Assembly (NCBI GenBank): GCA_023627715.1
Contig: JAMAHW010000014.1
Coordinates: 248,001-312,000 of the forward strand
Direction: 5' to 3'
DNA length: 64,000 nt
Origin: Periconia sp. R9002
Lineage: Eukaryota; Ascomycota; Dothideomycetes; Pleosporales; Periconiaceae
Shown here one piece after another: positions 1 through 12,023 of the stretch. Below the pieces are notes generated by a model. That model saw only the letters and a program-made list of their open reading frames with translations, was not told the DNA's origin and searched no databases. A program made the position numbers and the translations under genes. Numbering within the stretch: position 1 is the stretch's first letter; every line of letters starts with the position of its first letter.

Positions 1-3000
1 GCTTCTTGCTCAACATCCAGGTACTCCTTGACACGCTCCACAGAATTCATGTTTTGCTCATTGGAAGAGTAGAGGCGCACAAACCATAGAACATTTTCAG
101 TGAAGGTCACAGCATATGTCAATGCTAGGCCAGCAGCGCCCGCATCAATGTAGCCTGCTGAACGCACGACAAACACACCTGCGAAGAATGAAACCAAGGC
201 GCCGACAACATCAACCCGGAACGCAAGCCATCTGTTAGCAGCCCATAGGTAGATGAAAGGACGGTGTTGCGTATTAATTTTGGTAAGATTCTCGCGTATA
301 AATCGTCGTTCATCGCCATAAGCTCGAATGGTGGTCATTCCAGAAAGCGTCTCACCAAATTGTTGGTATAACGGGCTCCTATGTACTGATTCTAGGCGTT
401 TCAGGTCTCGAGACGAGTTGATGTAAAATCGTCCAATGAATGCATATAGCACAGTGATAAAGAAGCCGGCAATTAAGAAGCCGGGAGTGATAACCGAAAT
501 TAAGATTACGATAGTGATAATAGATGCGAGACAATGTACTACGCCGATTGCCACTGGGGCGACCTGAGGGTTTCAGTTAGCAATCCGCAAACACGTGACA
601 ATAACATTGTTGATGTGAGATGAAGTGATCGGGCACATACCTCTTGATCGACAGCCTCGATGTCCTTTGAGAATCGATTCATAAGCTGGCCTAAAGGTGT
701 CTGATCAAAGAATCTGAACTTGGCATGGGTAACTTTTTGTATCAGTCGCTCGTGTATCCGTCTCGAAGCTGCAAGTGAGCCACCGAACAGGAAGCCCTCG
801 CGAAGGAATGTGATCAACATAAAAATGGCACCGAGGACTGCATACACCCCCAAGAAGTAACCGGAGTCGACATCGGATGTTGCAGTGACGAAGCTTGTTT
901 GGTGAACGTCGTAGAAATCGCTATAGTGCTGTTGTTGTTGCTGTTGGTCAAAGAAGGGAAGGTTCCAGCTGCATGTCCCGCTTTTCATGCAAGTGCCGAG
1001 CCCGTTTATTGTTGGGACGTGAGTAACAGGCGTTCGGTTATGTACGCCCGTAAGTTGGATGTTCTTTTCGGCATAGGCATTGGCCCAAGTACGAATCCAG
1101 ACATTCGTAGACACGGAAGATATCTGTTGTGCGGCAAAGCAGATGGCGGCGCCTATCCAGTAATACCAAGGACCCATAGCCCTTAGATACATGATGATGA
1201 TGCTGAATTTGACGCCACCCTCAGCCTTGGCCTCGTCTAGAGTGTTGCTTGCGGGATTCTTTTTCGACCCGGGTGTTCCATTTACGTTGCCATTTGTTGC
1301 ACCGTTACCGTTAGCATGGTTGACTTCGCCTTCCGCATTCTCGTCACCAGCTTCTGATGGTCCGCGTGATGGAACCCTGGAAACCCCGGCAGAGACAGGA
1401 CGAGATTTGGACAAATCTTCAGTTAATTTACCGGAACCTATGACCTCGCCGGCAGTGCCTTGTGTCGCAATTCTTCCATTTTCAACAACGACGGCAAATT
1501 CGGCCTGAGGTAGACACAGGCTGACGTTATGCGTAACGAGAATACACGTGCGGTCGTGCATCAGAGGACCCATAAGAGCTTTATCGAAAATCCATTTGGC
1601 GGTGTGAGAGTCGACAGCGCTGAGAACATCATCAAGGAGAACGTGGCGAGCTTTGCTGTACAAGGCGCGAGCAAGTGATATGCGTTGTTTTTGTCCTCCA
1701 GAAAGAGTCACGCCCTTTTCACCCACAATGGTCTGATCGCCGGCATCCAGGATTTCAAGATCTCTCTGAAGCGAGCATGCCACGATAACATCCTTGTATC
1801 GTTTGGCATCCCATTTGCTGGCGAAGGTGATGTTGTCTTTCACAGTACCGTTCACAAGCCATGCTTGCTGAGCGCAATAAGCTACACTCTCTGTAAGTTG
1901 AGTGTCCGGGTCAGGCTTCAGATCCTCCCGACTGGTTCCTCCCGGCAGGTACACGTCGCCTTTCAATTTCGTCATTTCTCCCAGCAATGCCATGAGTAAC
2001 GAAGTCTTGCCGGAGCCTGTAGGGCCAACCACAACATTGAGAGCTCCCACTTTGAAATTGAGGTTCAGGTCCATAAGCTTAAACGCATCAGCGGCCGTCT
2101 TGTCAGTCATATCTTTGCCGCCCCAGCTGAAGGTACCCTGCTCGAATCCGATGATGGGCTGCCCGTTTTCATCCTTTTTGTGTGTCACAAGTTGAACGTA
2201 TTTATCAGTTTCCGGCTCGCTCAGGTACTCTTCGATACGGTCGATTGAAACCTTTGATTCTTGGACGTGCGCGACCATATCCGCGAGTTGGTCCAGAGGA
2301 ATCCTTAGGATCTGAAACAAAGATAGAGCGGTGAAAGCGACGGAAGGAATAAGGGCTTTCTTCTCAACATTAGTGTATACAAGGAACGAAAGGAATGTGA
2401 TGAGGACGGGCGATCCGGACCAGATGGTCGCTGCTATCGCCCAGAGGATGTATCGCTGCCTGAGATGTTTCAACTCGGTATATCGTTTATCGTTGACGAT
2501 ACCAATGAAGCGCTGTTCCCAGGCGAAGTATTTAATAATGCGAATATTAGTGAGAACTTCATTGGTTGAGTGAATCCTTGCATCGGTAGCCGCCAGGATC
2601 AATTTCTGGATCTTCGCAAACTGCTTTGATACGTACAGATTGATCGGAAGGAGGAAAACCATCATCCCGATGCCGGCGATCGAACTATAGCCGAGGATTC
2701 GGTATAACAAAATAACGGCTAAGGCTACCTGGACGGGAGTGTTTGCCCATAGAAAATGGAGATATGCACCAATTTCGCTGACTTTGAAAGCGTCAACTGC
2801 CATCAAGTTGATGATGGCACCTGTTGTGACCTGCGATTCCGCCTCAGCTTTCTGCACTTCCTGCTTTGGATCTTCCACGGCCTTCTTTTTCTTGCGACCA
2901 AATGTCATCATTCGCTTCAACCGGCCCGGCTGCGGCTCATCTTGCGAGGTTTTTTGTTCTTCACCCAGAATCTTATCAGCGCCAGCAGCAGCCCTCCTTT

Positions 3001-4333
3001 TCAACGCCTTGGCATATATTTCTCCAATGATGACTGCGCGCAACCGGATGCAAATCTTGCGACCAATCCACAGAGCCTGCCCATCAGCCAGTGCAGATAA
3101 GCATCCAGAGACGAAGAGGAGTATGACATAAAACCATGCGGCATTCTGCGGCGTATATTCCGGGGCTTCAACGTATTCAAGGATGGCCTTCAAAAGGAGG
3201 GTCGGAGCAAAAGTCAGGAATCCGGAGATAGCCGCCCAACCTGCCTGGATCAATAAACCCCGCTTGAAATGTTTCAAGAGATGAAATGCGAGGGCCGACG
3301 TCTTTCTCACTTGGCGATAATTGGAGAGGATGGCGGCCGCTTTATCCTTGGGCGCTAGATTCCACACATCAGAGAGCTCGTATGTCTTCTTGTAGCCTTT
3401 CCACACAATGGGATCCACCCAGGAGAAGGTCGCAAGGGAGAAAACGCTGGCAACAGGCTCCCGGGCAGGTTCGATGTCGCCTTCATATTCGAGTTCGACG
3501 GCTTTGTTGCCTTTCCTGGAGGCCAGTGCAATGACAAGAAGAACGGAACTGAGCACAAATGCAGCAATGGCGAGCTTTTGTTGCAAATCAGAGCGCGGGT
3601 GGATGATGGAAGAACGCAATAGGAGAGCCTGAAAACACCATTGGAAGCCGTAGTTGAAGGCGGTGTGGTACCACAATTTGGGAAAGGACCACTTATGGGT
3701 GCCGGAGAAGAGAAGGCGCAAAGAAGCGAGGGCGGCTATGTAGGCCCAAACTGCGATGCCAGCAATGGCAGCAATTTTGCCTTTATGACCCCAAACCCCG
3801 GTAAAGAGTACAGCGACGTGCACGGCCAACATAGCCAGGACTGCTACTTCTTCGAGCACTACGACGGTGAACTCGCCGCGCGGTCTATCCACAGCAATGA
3901 TTGACCTTGACTCGCGCCTGATACTTTGGCGCAAAGCCACTTCTTGGTTGCGAGCCAACTCATCGTCGGATTCGGTGTCGTCACCATCATAATGAGGACT
4001 TTGTATTGACCAGACATGGCGCGGGTCTTGGAGGACGGAGTAGACATGATAGTACTTTGAGGATTTTGCGAGCTGGGTGAGTTGGAATAGGAGGTAAAGG
4101 AGGGAAGTGCCGCACACGATGAGGGGGAATAACGTCTGAAGGTAGCTGCAGGCAGAGGCAGAGTCAGCATGGCGTTGGGGTACAAGAATGGGGTAGAGTC
4201 GAAGGCGTGGCGTCGGAAGCTACGCGCAAAGTGAAGAACATCCATGACGACGAGATGAAGACACTTACTCTAGCTCGAAACAACGAGAGAAGTCGTCCTG
4301 GCCCCAGGCAGGACCTTTGCAGTGGGCGAACAT
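1..4333 (-). CDS. ABCC (MRP-type) full ABC transporter, 3' part outside the window
   Basis: ATP-driven efflux or vacuolar pump for organic anions, glutathione conjugates or drugs, by family. Exons read 4333-4269, 4145-641 and 563-1. Both introns are GT-AG and keep the frame, giving 1377 residues before the edge. The N-terminus has hydrophobic segments of the extra TMD0 type, broken by an acidic loop near residues 65-80. The first nucleotide-binding domain has Walker A GPTGSGKT at 729-736, signature LSGGQ at 836-840 and Walker B LLDD at 858-861. A low-complexity Gly/Asn/Ser linker follows, then TMD2, which contains a Gln run near 1088-1094. The second nucleotide-binding domain must lie left of base 1. 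Layout resembles yeast Ybt1/Bpt1/Nft1 more than Pdr5, but substrate and symbol cannot be decided. Confidence 0.9.
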
Positions 4334-5934
4334 GGTCGAAGGAAGGGTAGAAAAGCCCGTCGTGGGCGAGCGTGGGAGAGGAGGTTGCGAAGGTCTCGAC
4401 TCTCTCTCTCTCTGATGATGCGTGGGGGATTGCGGGTTAGGATCTTGTGGCGTCAAGGGCGGAGGAGGGCATCTGAACAAGCAATCATGCAATCATGCAA
4501 TCATGCGCACGCAAACGCAGGCAGGCAGGCACGATTGCGAAAAATGTCGGTGGTGGCAACTGGGAATCCAAGCACAGCAAGCAAAGCAAGAGGTCCAAGA
4601 AGCAAAGATGGGACGGGCCTGGAAGGGAACTACTAATAGTTCTTCAGTCGCGTTCCCGCCTTTGGACCGAGTTCCGACTAACTAGGGCCAGGGATTCGCG
4701 TTTTGCTTCGCTTTCCACCCTTCTTTTCCTTTGCGCCCCGTTCTAATGCACAGGCGAGAGGAGGGAGGGAGGGATAGAGGAGAAGGTGATTGTCCGACGG
4801 AGGAGAGCAGAGGAGCAAAGCAGAGGGCGCATGTGCAGGCGCATATGGACATGGATACATAGTGGACCTCTGTACACGAGAAATGATGTAATACCGCTCG
4901 TCAACCACCATGACCGACTGCCATTCAGTTCTGATGTAACATAGTTACCCTCATGGAGGAGAAGAAGAATGGTTATCCACGACTTTCCATTGCGACGTAC
5001 TCAATAGGCTTGAATTTCACGGCAAGCAAAACGAAGAGTGGGGGGAACCGTGGCTCCCTAAGGACGTGGTACCTAAATTGCAAGTATCGACGATACTCAT
5101 GTGACGTACGGAAAGAGATACATATCTAGGTACATATGTACACATGTATATGTGAATGTAATAACTATATCGACTCGGCACATGCATACATGCGCACATC
5201 CATCTCAAACAATGTGCTTATCGAGCTTGGCCAGCCTCCTCCTCACCGCTTTCCATGTAGCCGGGTAGGCTGGTACCTACTGTGACTATCAGCCGTTAGA
5301 GTAACGTTGAACCTAACGGTCCATTATTGTTATCGTATTGCCTGGCCAACCTCGCCTATCACCACATGGCCTGCCTGCAAACGTTACACACTCACCTCGC
5401 GGCTCCCACTCCTCGCTCCCCCGCTCCCCACAGCCAGCTATGTACCACGCATGTAGAACCGTCAATTCGCTCCGCTTCTGCTCCGGTGAGCCCTGCTTAC
5501 CTTGCTTCATGCGCCTCGCGCGCCTATATGTATGCCATCCCCCGTATGCATATAATCCGGGGTAACCTGTCCTCCACTGTCCACCGCCCTTTACTTCCAT
5601 CATCATCCGCAATGTTTCACCACCCGCTTACTCACCTTTATCTCACATCAACATTGAATTAATCTCTACAAAAAAATCTTCTGCACATGACTCCCCCCCA
5701 ATTGCCCACATTCGCCCTCGACTCATCATCGCATCCGGTCATGCCGCCGTCGCTTCTAATCCTTTGCTCACGATATCACATCATCTCCATCGTTGTCGAC
5801 TTTGTTGTGTAACCTCACCAACGTTGTGCCCCAATTTAAGTCATTTTCGTAGCGTGATTGGTTTGCACCATGGCCAAACGATTTCAAATGCTCTATTAGC
5901 TATGTACATTGACCGATAAAGAAAAAGACTGCAT
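4334..5934. other. Intergenic: upstream of the ABC transporter, no gene seen
   Basis: About 1.6 kb between the transporter start and the 3' end of NDUFA12, both on the minus strand. It holds an 8-base unit (GCAATCAT) repeated three times at 4481-4506, a TC run near 4401-4413 and a partly palindromic CTAGGTACATATGTAC stretch near 5126-5143. Short open frames on both strands show no recognisable protein. Confidence 0.6.
4481..4506. repeat. 8-bp tandem repeat (GCAATCAT)x3
   Basis: Three perfect head-to-tail copies followed by GC, about 150 bases upstream of the ABC transporter start codon. No function is evident. Confidence 0.8.
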
Positions 5935-6735
5935 CTACTGCCGGGCCTTTGCAACAGGTGTCCATGGCGAGTACTTGTTCTTGACCCTACTCTCATTAGC
6001 CATTGCTCGTCTCTCACCAATATCGGGGAAACTTGCGTCGAGTACGGCTTGTAGCCAGAACGGCTCCACGTCAGGGTCGGTCGGTGCTCCTTGGGTTCCC
6101 ATACCCGCACCTCTCTTCCTAGAATGGGATCTTGAGAGGGTGGCTTGTCGACTGTGTAGGACATCCATGCATGCCTGTGATGGTTAGACTCGTGACTCGG
6201 TCGGGTCGAAAGGGCTCCTCCTACCATCCTGGCTCAATCTGGGAGCTGAGGCTTGTCAGCGCGATGATGCTGCAAATGCAACCTTGGCCACTCACGGGTC
6301 GTATTCATGGTCCTTGTAATCCACCCAGCGAGTCCTCACTGTCCACTAGGGTCAATCCCACGCCTATCCATGGTATTCCTTCCATTGCTACTCACGGGGG
6401 AGCTCCTCTGCCAAGTTTTCGTAGAACTTGTTGCCGTACTTGTCCTTGCCGATAAATGTTCCGGCTTTGGTATCGCCTAGGGAATGTTAAAAGCCTGATC
6501 ACTCCTAGTATTTCCAGATTGGATGGCGTACCGATATACTACAATTGCGAAGGCGGTGGTCAGCGGCGACAGCCTCGGATGTAGAGGAATGGGTGGAGAG
6601 GTACCTGAAGTTGGTGGCCATATTCCTGAGAAAATCGGTCAATTAGCTGTATAATACCGCGGGGAACCTATGGGGTGCACTTACCTTGAAGCCAATCCTG
6701 CGGAGATTCCGCAGCGTCCTGAGGAGAGTCGACAT
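5935..6735 (-). CDS. NADH:ubiquinone oxidoreductase (complex I) subunit NDUFA12 / 13.4 kDa type
   Basis: Accessory subunit of mitochondrial complex I. Proposed exons: 6735-6685, 6625-6605, 6538-6532 (7 bases), 6476-6396, 6338-6296, 6245-6225, 6174-6033 and 5991-5935, about 140 residues. The joined product starts MSTLLRTLRNLRRIGFK and then carries family hallmarks: YGHQLQYIGDTKAGTFIG, DKYGNKFYENLAEELP, LRTRWVDYKDHEYDPSQIEP and GWHAWMSYTVDKPPSQDP. Every junction except the last is fixed by the conserved reading. The last intron (6032-5992) would be only 41 bases. Alternatives are a 59-base intron or read-through to 5841. The family ending of the Pro-Tyr-Ser-Thr plus Trp-x-Pro kind favours splicing to the TAG at 5935. 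Seven introns in such a short gene is dense. It shares a 171-bp upstream region with PGS1. Confidence 0.88.
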
Positions 6736-6906
6736 GACGGCGGGGGTTATGGAGGTGTGGTGGTTACAGCTGCAGCGCAGTTGAACCTCGAATGCCAAGG
6801 ATGTCGACAAAAGAAGACTAGCGTAATAGAGATGCAACACCAAAACTTCAGGAGATCATGATGCATGAGATGTACTTCCAAACAAAAATAATATAAACAG
6901 ATAAAC
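6736..6906. promoter_or_regulatory. Short bidirectional promoter region, NDUFA12 / PGS1
   Basis: Only 171 bases separate the two divergent start codons, so both upstream regions must overlap. Both products act in the mitochondrial inner membrane. No specific binding site could be assigned. Confidence 0.55.
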
Positions 6907-8752
6907 ATGATACGACGGAGCTTACTACTGGCAAAAAGCCCCCTGAGTAGTGTAAGAGGGGGAAGTAGGATTTCCTCCCAGCGCTTTGCGAGAGCCCAGA
7001 GATACACGACAGCAAATGCACCTTCGACAGCATCAACATCACAGTCTCAAGCGTCCATGCTTGCCACCATAACGACGGATCTCGACAAAATCGCGCCCAG
7101 ATTTGAGATGCAGCCCGAACAAATCGAGATTCTCAGGACGCCATCGGAATTTTACGAAACACTGAAGGTATTTGAAATGTTCTTTTTTATCAGATTTATG
7201 TACATAATGGCACAAATTCGAAGTGTACATGCGCCTTCAGACAGGGTCCATTTTATGGTCACCCGCTGTTCTACGATGAGTTTTTTTTTCTTCGGGAAAC
7301 AAGTCATTCTTTTATCCTTCCCAAATGACAGCCTTCAAATTATCGTTCAACTGTTTTCCAAATGGACATGGACTGAACCAGTTGATTTAATCTAACGCCC
7401 TCCAGAATAAAATTTCCAAAGCCCAATATCGCATATACCTCAGCACTCTCTACATTGGCAAAACAGAACATGAGCTCATTTCCACCATCCGCACGGCGCT
7501 CCAGCAGAACCCCAATCTCCACGTCTCATTCTTGACGGATGCTCTCCGTGGCACGCGCGAAACCCCCGCAGCATCAAGTGCCTCTCTTCTCGCACCACTC
7601 ATCTCCGAGTTTGGACCAGATCGCGTCGAGATACGCATGTTCCACACGCCCAACCTTACGGGGCTGCGGAAAAAAGTAGTCCCCAAAAGAATCAACGAAG
7701 GCTGGGGTCTGCAGCACATGAAGCTGTACGGCGTCGACGACGAGATCATCATGTCTGGAGCCAACCTCTCCACCGACTACTTCACCAACCGACAGGACCG
7801 GTACCACTTGTTCCGCTCCAAGGAACTCGCCGATTACTTTAGCAAGATCCACAACGGCGTCTGCGACCTCAGCTTCAAAATCTCCCCCGAAGCCAACGAA
7901 GCCGGATACGCAATGGCGTGGCCAGAGAGCAACCCAGCCCCCTCTCCCCTCGCATCACCATCCCAGTTCAAGAAATCCGCCTCAAAACACCTCTCCCACC
8001 TCCTCACACCCTCCAATTCACCACCAGCATCCTCCGCCCCGCCCGCGACAACAGTCTACCCCGTCCTCTCCCTCGTCCCGCTCCTCCACACCTCGACCGA
8101 ACTCCCAGCGCTGACCCACGTCCTCCAATCCCTCTCCCGCGAGCCCCTGCACCCCAGCTCATGGACCTTCACAGCGGGCTACTTTAACATGACACCGTCG
8201 TTCCGTCGGTTACTACTAAATACTCGCCCAGCCTCCGGCACCGTCCTCACGGCGCATCCACACGCCAATGGCTTCTTCGGTTCCAAAGGCGTCAGCGGCA
8301 TGCTGCCCGACGCCTACACTCACCTCGCCAAGATGTTCCTGCGCCGCGTGCGGTACGAAGGGTTGTCTGATTCCATTCAGCTGCGGGAATGGAAGAAGGG
8401 GAGGGTCGATGAGGAAGGAGGTTGGACGTATCATGCCAAGGGTCTATGGGTCACGTTTCCTTCGCCTTCTTCTTCGCCTTCCACCGAACCGAAGAGTGAA
8501 GAAGATCCCAGTCTGACCGTCATCGGGTCGAGCAATTATACGAAGCGTTCCTACGAACTTGACCTTGAAGCCAATGTCATTATTGCGACCTCGGATCCCG
8601 GCCTACGGAAACGCTTGGAAGAGGAAGTCAAGTGGCTGGGTGAACACGCGAAACCGGTCGATGAAAGCGAATTCGAGAAACCTGACAGAAAAGTGAGCAT
8701 GAGCGTCAGGCTGAGCATGTGGATTGTGCGGGTATTGGGCGGGGCTTTGTAA
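6907..8752 (+). CDS. PGS1: CDP-diacylglycerol--glycerol-3-phosphate 3-phosphatidyltransferase (phosphatidylglycerophosphate synthase)
   Basis: Makes phosphatidylglycerophosphate from CDP-diacylglycerol and glycerol-3-phosphate, the committed step to cardiolipin in the mitochondrial inner membrane. Exons 6907-7167 and 7406-8752 give 535 residues, close to yeast Pgs1 (521). The first exon encodes an Arg/Ser-rich, acid-poor leader (MIRRSLLLAKSPLSS and on), as expected for mitochondrial import. The protein belongs to the phospholipase D superfamily. HKD motif 1 is HMKLYGVDD with His191, and motif 2 has HAKG with His430 followed by SSNYTKRSYELD. The 238-base intron is the longest in this part of the window. 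Retention would give a truncated protein. It is convergent with SMP3 downstream. Confidence 0.93.
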
Positions 8753-9016
8753 TTCATGTACACTACGCAGTGGCGACGCCATCGGAGACAACATACACTG
8801 TACCCATATGCCGAGAAAAAACAGCAACCTGTATCATCACTGGAATTAGAAAGGGGCTTGTAAAATAGAAACTTGTTTTTTGTATTACTATTACGAATTA
8901 TAATTTACAAAGAGGGTATCATGTCATCTGGAATGGGAGCTAGCTTGCAAATCCACGCAAAAGTACTCGTTCGCTCAAATGAAGAAGAATTCGGTAAAGT
9001 TCGAATAGAAAAACAC

Positions 9017-10738
9017 TCAGCAAGATCTTGTTGCATTGTACACCACCAGGCCTCGGTCTCCTACCACGCGGGCCATTGTTTTCCAGAAGCCATCCTCAGC
9101 AAAGTCCATGTCATCTAAGTTTAGATGTCGTTTATAGCTCCAGATTTCTTCGAGTGATATCTCTTGGTGGGACGGATCGGATATATACGGCAGTAAAAAA
9201 TATGCCGAGCGCGGTGCAATCAGGTAAATATCGACATTGTCTGTCTTCGACGACTTGTGGGTTTGACAGGCAGGCAGCGTAGCTTTCAACTCCGCAACCA
9301 TATCATCCCCCTTCATGCCCATCAGATCAATAGTTTTGAGCTCCTCGTTCTTCCCATTGAGTAACCAGGTAGGAGGACTGTACGTCTTCCACCAAAACGC
9401 ATGGGAAACGGTTGCATTGCTTTTTGCAAGGTGCATTTGAACTGGCACAATGCCACCTTGGTGATACATCCCCATGAGTATACCAAGAACAACATTGAAG
9501 AGGATCCACGCCGATATCCAAAACTTGACTTGCACTTGAGGAAGGCGAACGGAGGCAAGTATGAGCGGTACAGCGGGGAGGAGAAAGCGAGCTTCCTGGT
9601 GTGGGAAGATGCTGAGGAGAGCAATGCCCGAGAATGCGGAAACGAGGTTTGGGGTCATGAAGTCGGAACGGCGGAGAAAGAAGAGCAGAGCCATGGCCGG
9701 GCCGAGCAGCTGAGGAAGATTGACAAGGAAATGCTGGTGACGAGGGTGTATGCCATGTTTGGCGAGATTTGTCGAGTCGGAATTGTAGAGGAAGTTATTG
9801 AGAGGGGTGATGACGGGATGGCGGAATATGTCTGAATAGGTAAGCTCGCCGGGAGTGTAAAAGGTTGTGTCAACACTGATGGCGATCAAGGCAGTCAAGA
9901 CAGCGAAGAAGACGAGCGAGACAAACGAAAGAGGTCTGCAGTCACCAATGATCAGCAACTGCCGCGATTGTATGTATCTATGGATATGGTTGAAGGGCGA
10001 CTTACTTTCGACCAAAGTGAGGTAGTAAGGCAAGGGACGGAACGAGAAGGTAGGCTGGAAAAGTTATGCGATTGAAAGTACCGGCGACAACCAAGAATCC
10101 AAGCAATGAGGAAGCAAGGATGCCAGAGCGCTTCTGCGTGCACGTTAGCTGTGTTCCATGTTGGACGGTCGTCATTGCTCAGTGGACCCCAGGATCGGAA
10201 GCCATTCCGAGCGGACAAGCCAACCTGCGCCGGCGTGCATACGTACCTTGTCTTCGACAATGCGCTGGATCAACACTAGGCTCCAGCTCACGACCAGCGT
10301 CTCCAAACTGTTGGAGAATGTGTGTGTTTGAAAGGTCCAAGTCACATAGGAAGAGGCAATCAACAGTAACGCGACGCGCCGGGCGCGCCGGGAGTGGACC
10401 AAGTCCTGAATGGCCCAATCCTCCAGCACCACGCTCAGCGACAGCATCAAGACACGCAGCGTCCAGTAGACGAGGGCTGGTGACACGTCACGATAGCCCA
10501 GTCCCTCCCACAACCAGCGCAGTATGTACATGGGCCAGCCATATGCGAGCCATAGCGGGAAAGTGCTGCGGATGGGGTGGGCAGAGGTGAATTCCCATGT
10601 TTGGTGGACGGGGTACGAGAAGACGCGGCCTGCGATGACCTCGGGGCCCTGAAAGTTTTCGTCGGGATGCAAATAGCTCGGCGACAGGGCGAAGTAGATG
10701 CGCACAAGAATCAGCAAAAAGTAGCTTCTTCGGTACAT
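9017..10738 (-). CDS. SMP3: GPI mannosyltransferase 4 (GT22 family)
   Basis: Adds the fourth mannose to the GPI core in the ER membrane, using dolichol-phosphate mannose. Exons 10738-10247, 10133-10006 and 9935-9017 join in frame (phases 0 and 2) to 512 residues, near yeast Smp3 (516). The N-terminus has a hydrophobic segment followed by the luminal HPDE motif at residues 24-27 typical of GT22 enzymes. Further family-like blocks are [30 protein letters not shown] and [13 protein letters not shown], within a polytopic protein. A second GPI-pathway gene, LAS21, lies 12 kb to the right. Confidence 0.92.
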
Positions 10739-12023
10739 GGTTGCGACAGTCGTGAGTGCCTGAGAAGGAGGAACGGGACGCGCAGCATGTCTGGACTCGA
10801 GTCGACGTCTTGAATGTGGATAGCGAGCTATCTGGCGGGATGATGGGCAGAAAGGAGTGACGAAGGGCCAGCAGAGTGTACGAGTTGAAGGTTGGCCCTG
10901 GTAGTGTCAAGCGTGATCAAAGTCAGTCATCAAGTCAGTTCAATCTCCCCTCGTGGTGCAACGACCAGGATGGGGTGTGATGGACTAAAGGGGGCAGGCA
11001 AGTGGGTACATATAGATACATATATATGTACCTATGTATGGACCAGGTCTTGTCTTTCTGTGAGAACAGCACGACGTAACAGGCGAACCTCTAGTAGGGT
11101 TGGGTAGGTACATATGTAGATGCATGCATTTGTTGCTACATACATGTACGACTGCACACGTAGAGGCCAACTGGCCGTCAGAGACTCGGGCGGGATGAGA
11201 TGACGAGCACCTCAGCCGCAAACAGTCACTCTACCTAATCTGGGGCATGTGTCTGGTGCGCCACAATCACGTGATGGAACTGCTCAAATGTTGACGTTGA
11301 ACATCCGTCACTCTCACAACGTCGACCTTGTATCCCTCTCCCCTGCTGCCTTGGGCTACGGACATCAAGTCCAGTGGTACATGTGCATAGATAGATAAGT
11401 AGATATCATATGTAGGTGGTGACTAGGCAGAATAGCAGGCAGACATGCGCGGAACCGATCCATCGCTCTGGGCAGAACCATGCCACATTCGAAGGGCGGT
11501 GCACGCCGCATCCATGTACTCTGTACGGTATTCATGATTGACTGATTGACGGTGGCATCCATGGACGTGGGTATCTTTCTTTGTCTGGCAGAGGGCTTCT
11601 CTCCCACAAACACACAATCGAGGGGGGGGGCAAACCAATAGGCAAATAATTGGATTTTAAAGTAGTTAAATATTCTTTATTCACAGGTTGGTTTGTTGGT
11701 TCGAGTGTACAATACCAATACCGTAACTGCTGCAGCCTGGCGCTAGCGGCTAGCCCCATCCACTCGCCTTGTGTTGTAATACGCCCGCACCTCACCTGCT
11801 CCGTCTTCTTGTGGTTACTCATTCATTCACCAGCACAGGCAACCGCAGCTCTCACCCTTAGGTCCCTATTTAAACACCCTCAGGCCCGCCCCTCTTCCGC
11901 CGCTCTACTCCACAACCACTTCCACAGCCACCACCCATCGACTTCGACCACCACCACGTCTGCAAAACCTCTCGCCCCCGTGTCCACCGCTTACTCCACC
12001 CCGCATCCACCTACCGATTCACA
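10739..12023. other. Intergenic: divergent upstream region of SMP3 and SKP1
   Basis: About 1.3 kb without a supportable gene. It contains two copies of the recurrent TACCTATGTA/TACATATGTA-like motif (near 11027-11038 and 11105-11118) and a TATTTAAA box at 11867-11874 positioned for SKP1. Short open frames here are compositionally noncoding. Confidence 0.6.
11867..11874 (+). promoter_or_regulatory. Probable TATA element of SKP1
   Basis: TATTTAAA lies 150 bases before the SKP1 ATG and is followed by a C-rich leader ending in CACAATGG, a good fungal start context. Assigned by position only. Confidence 0.45.

Noticed and set aside
7168..7395. Read-through of PGS1 exon 1 into a 162-residue protein
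   Set aside because: The conserved protein resumes at 7406 after a good acceptor, so this is intron sequence.
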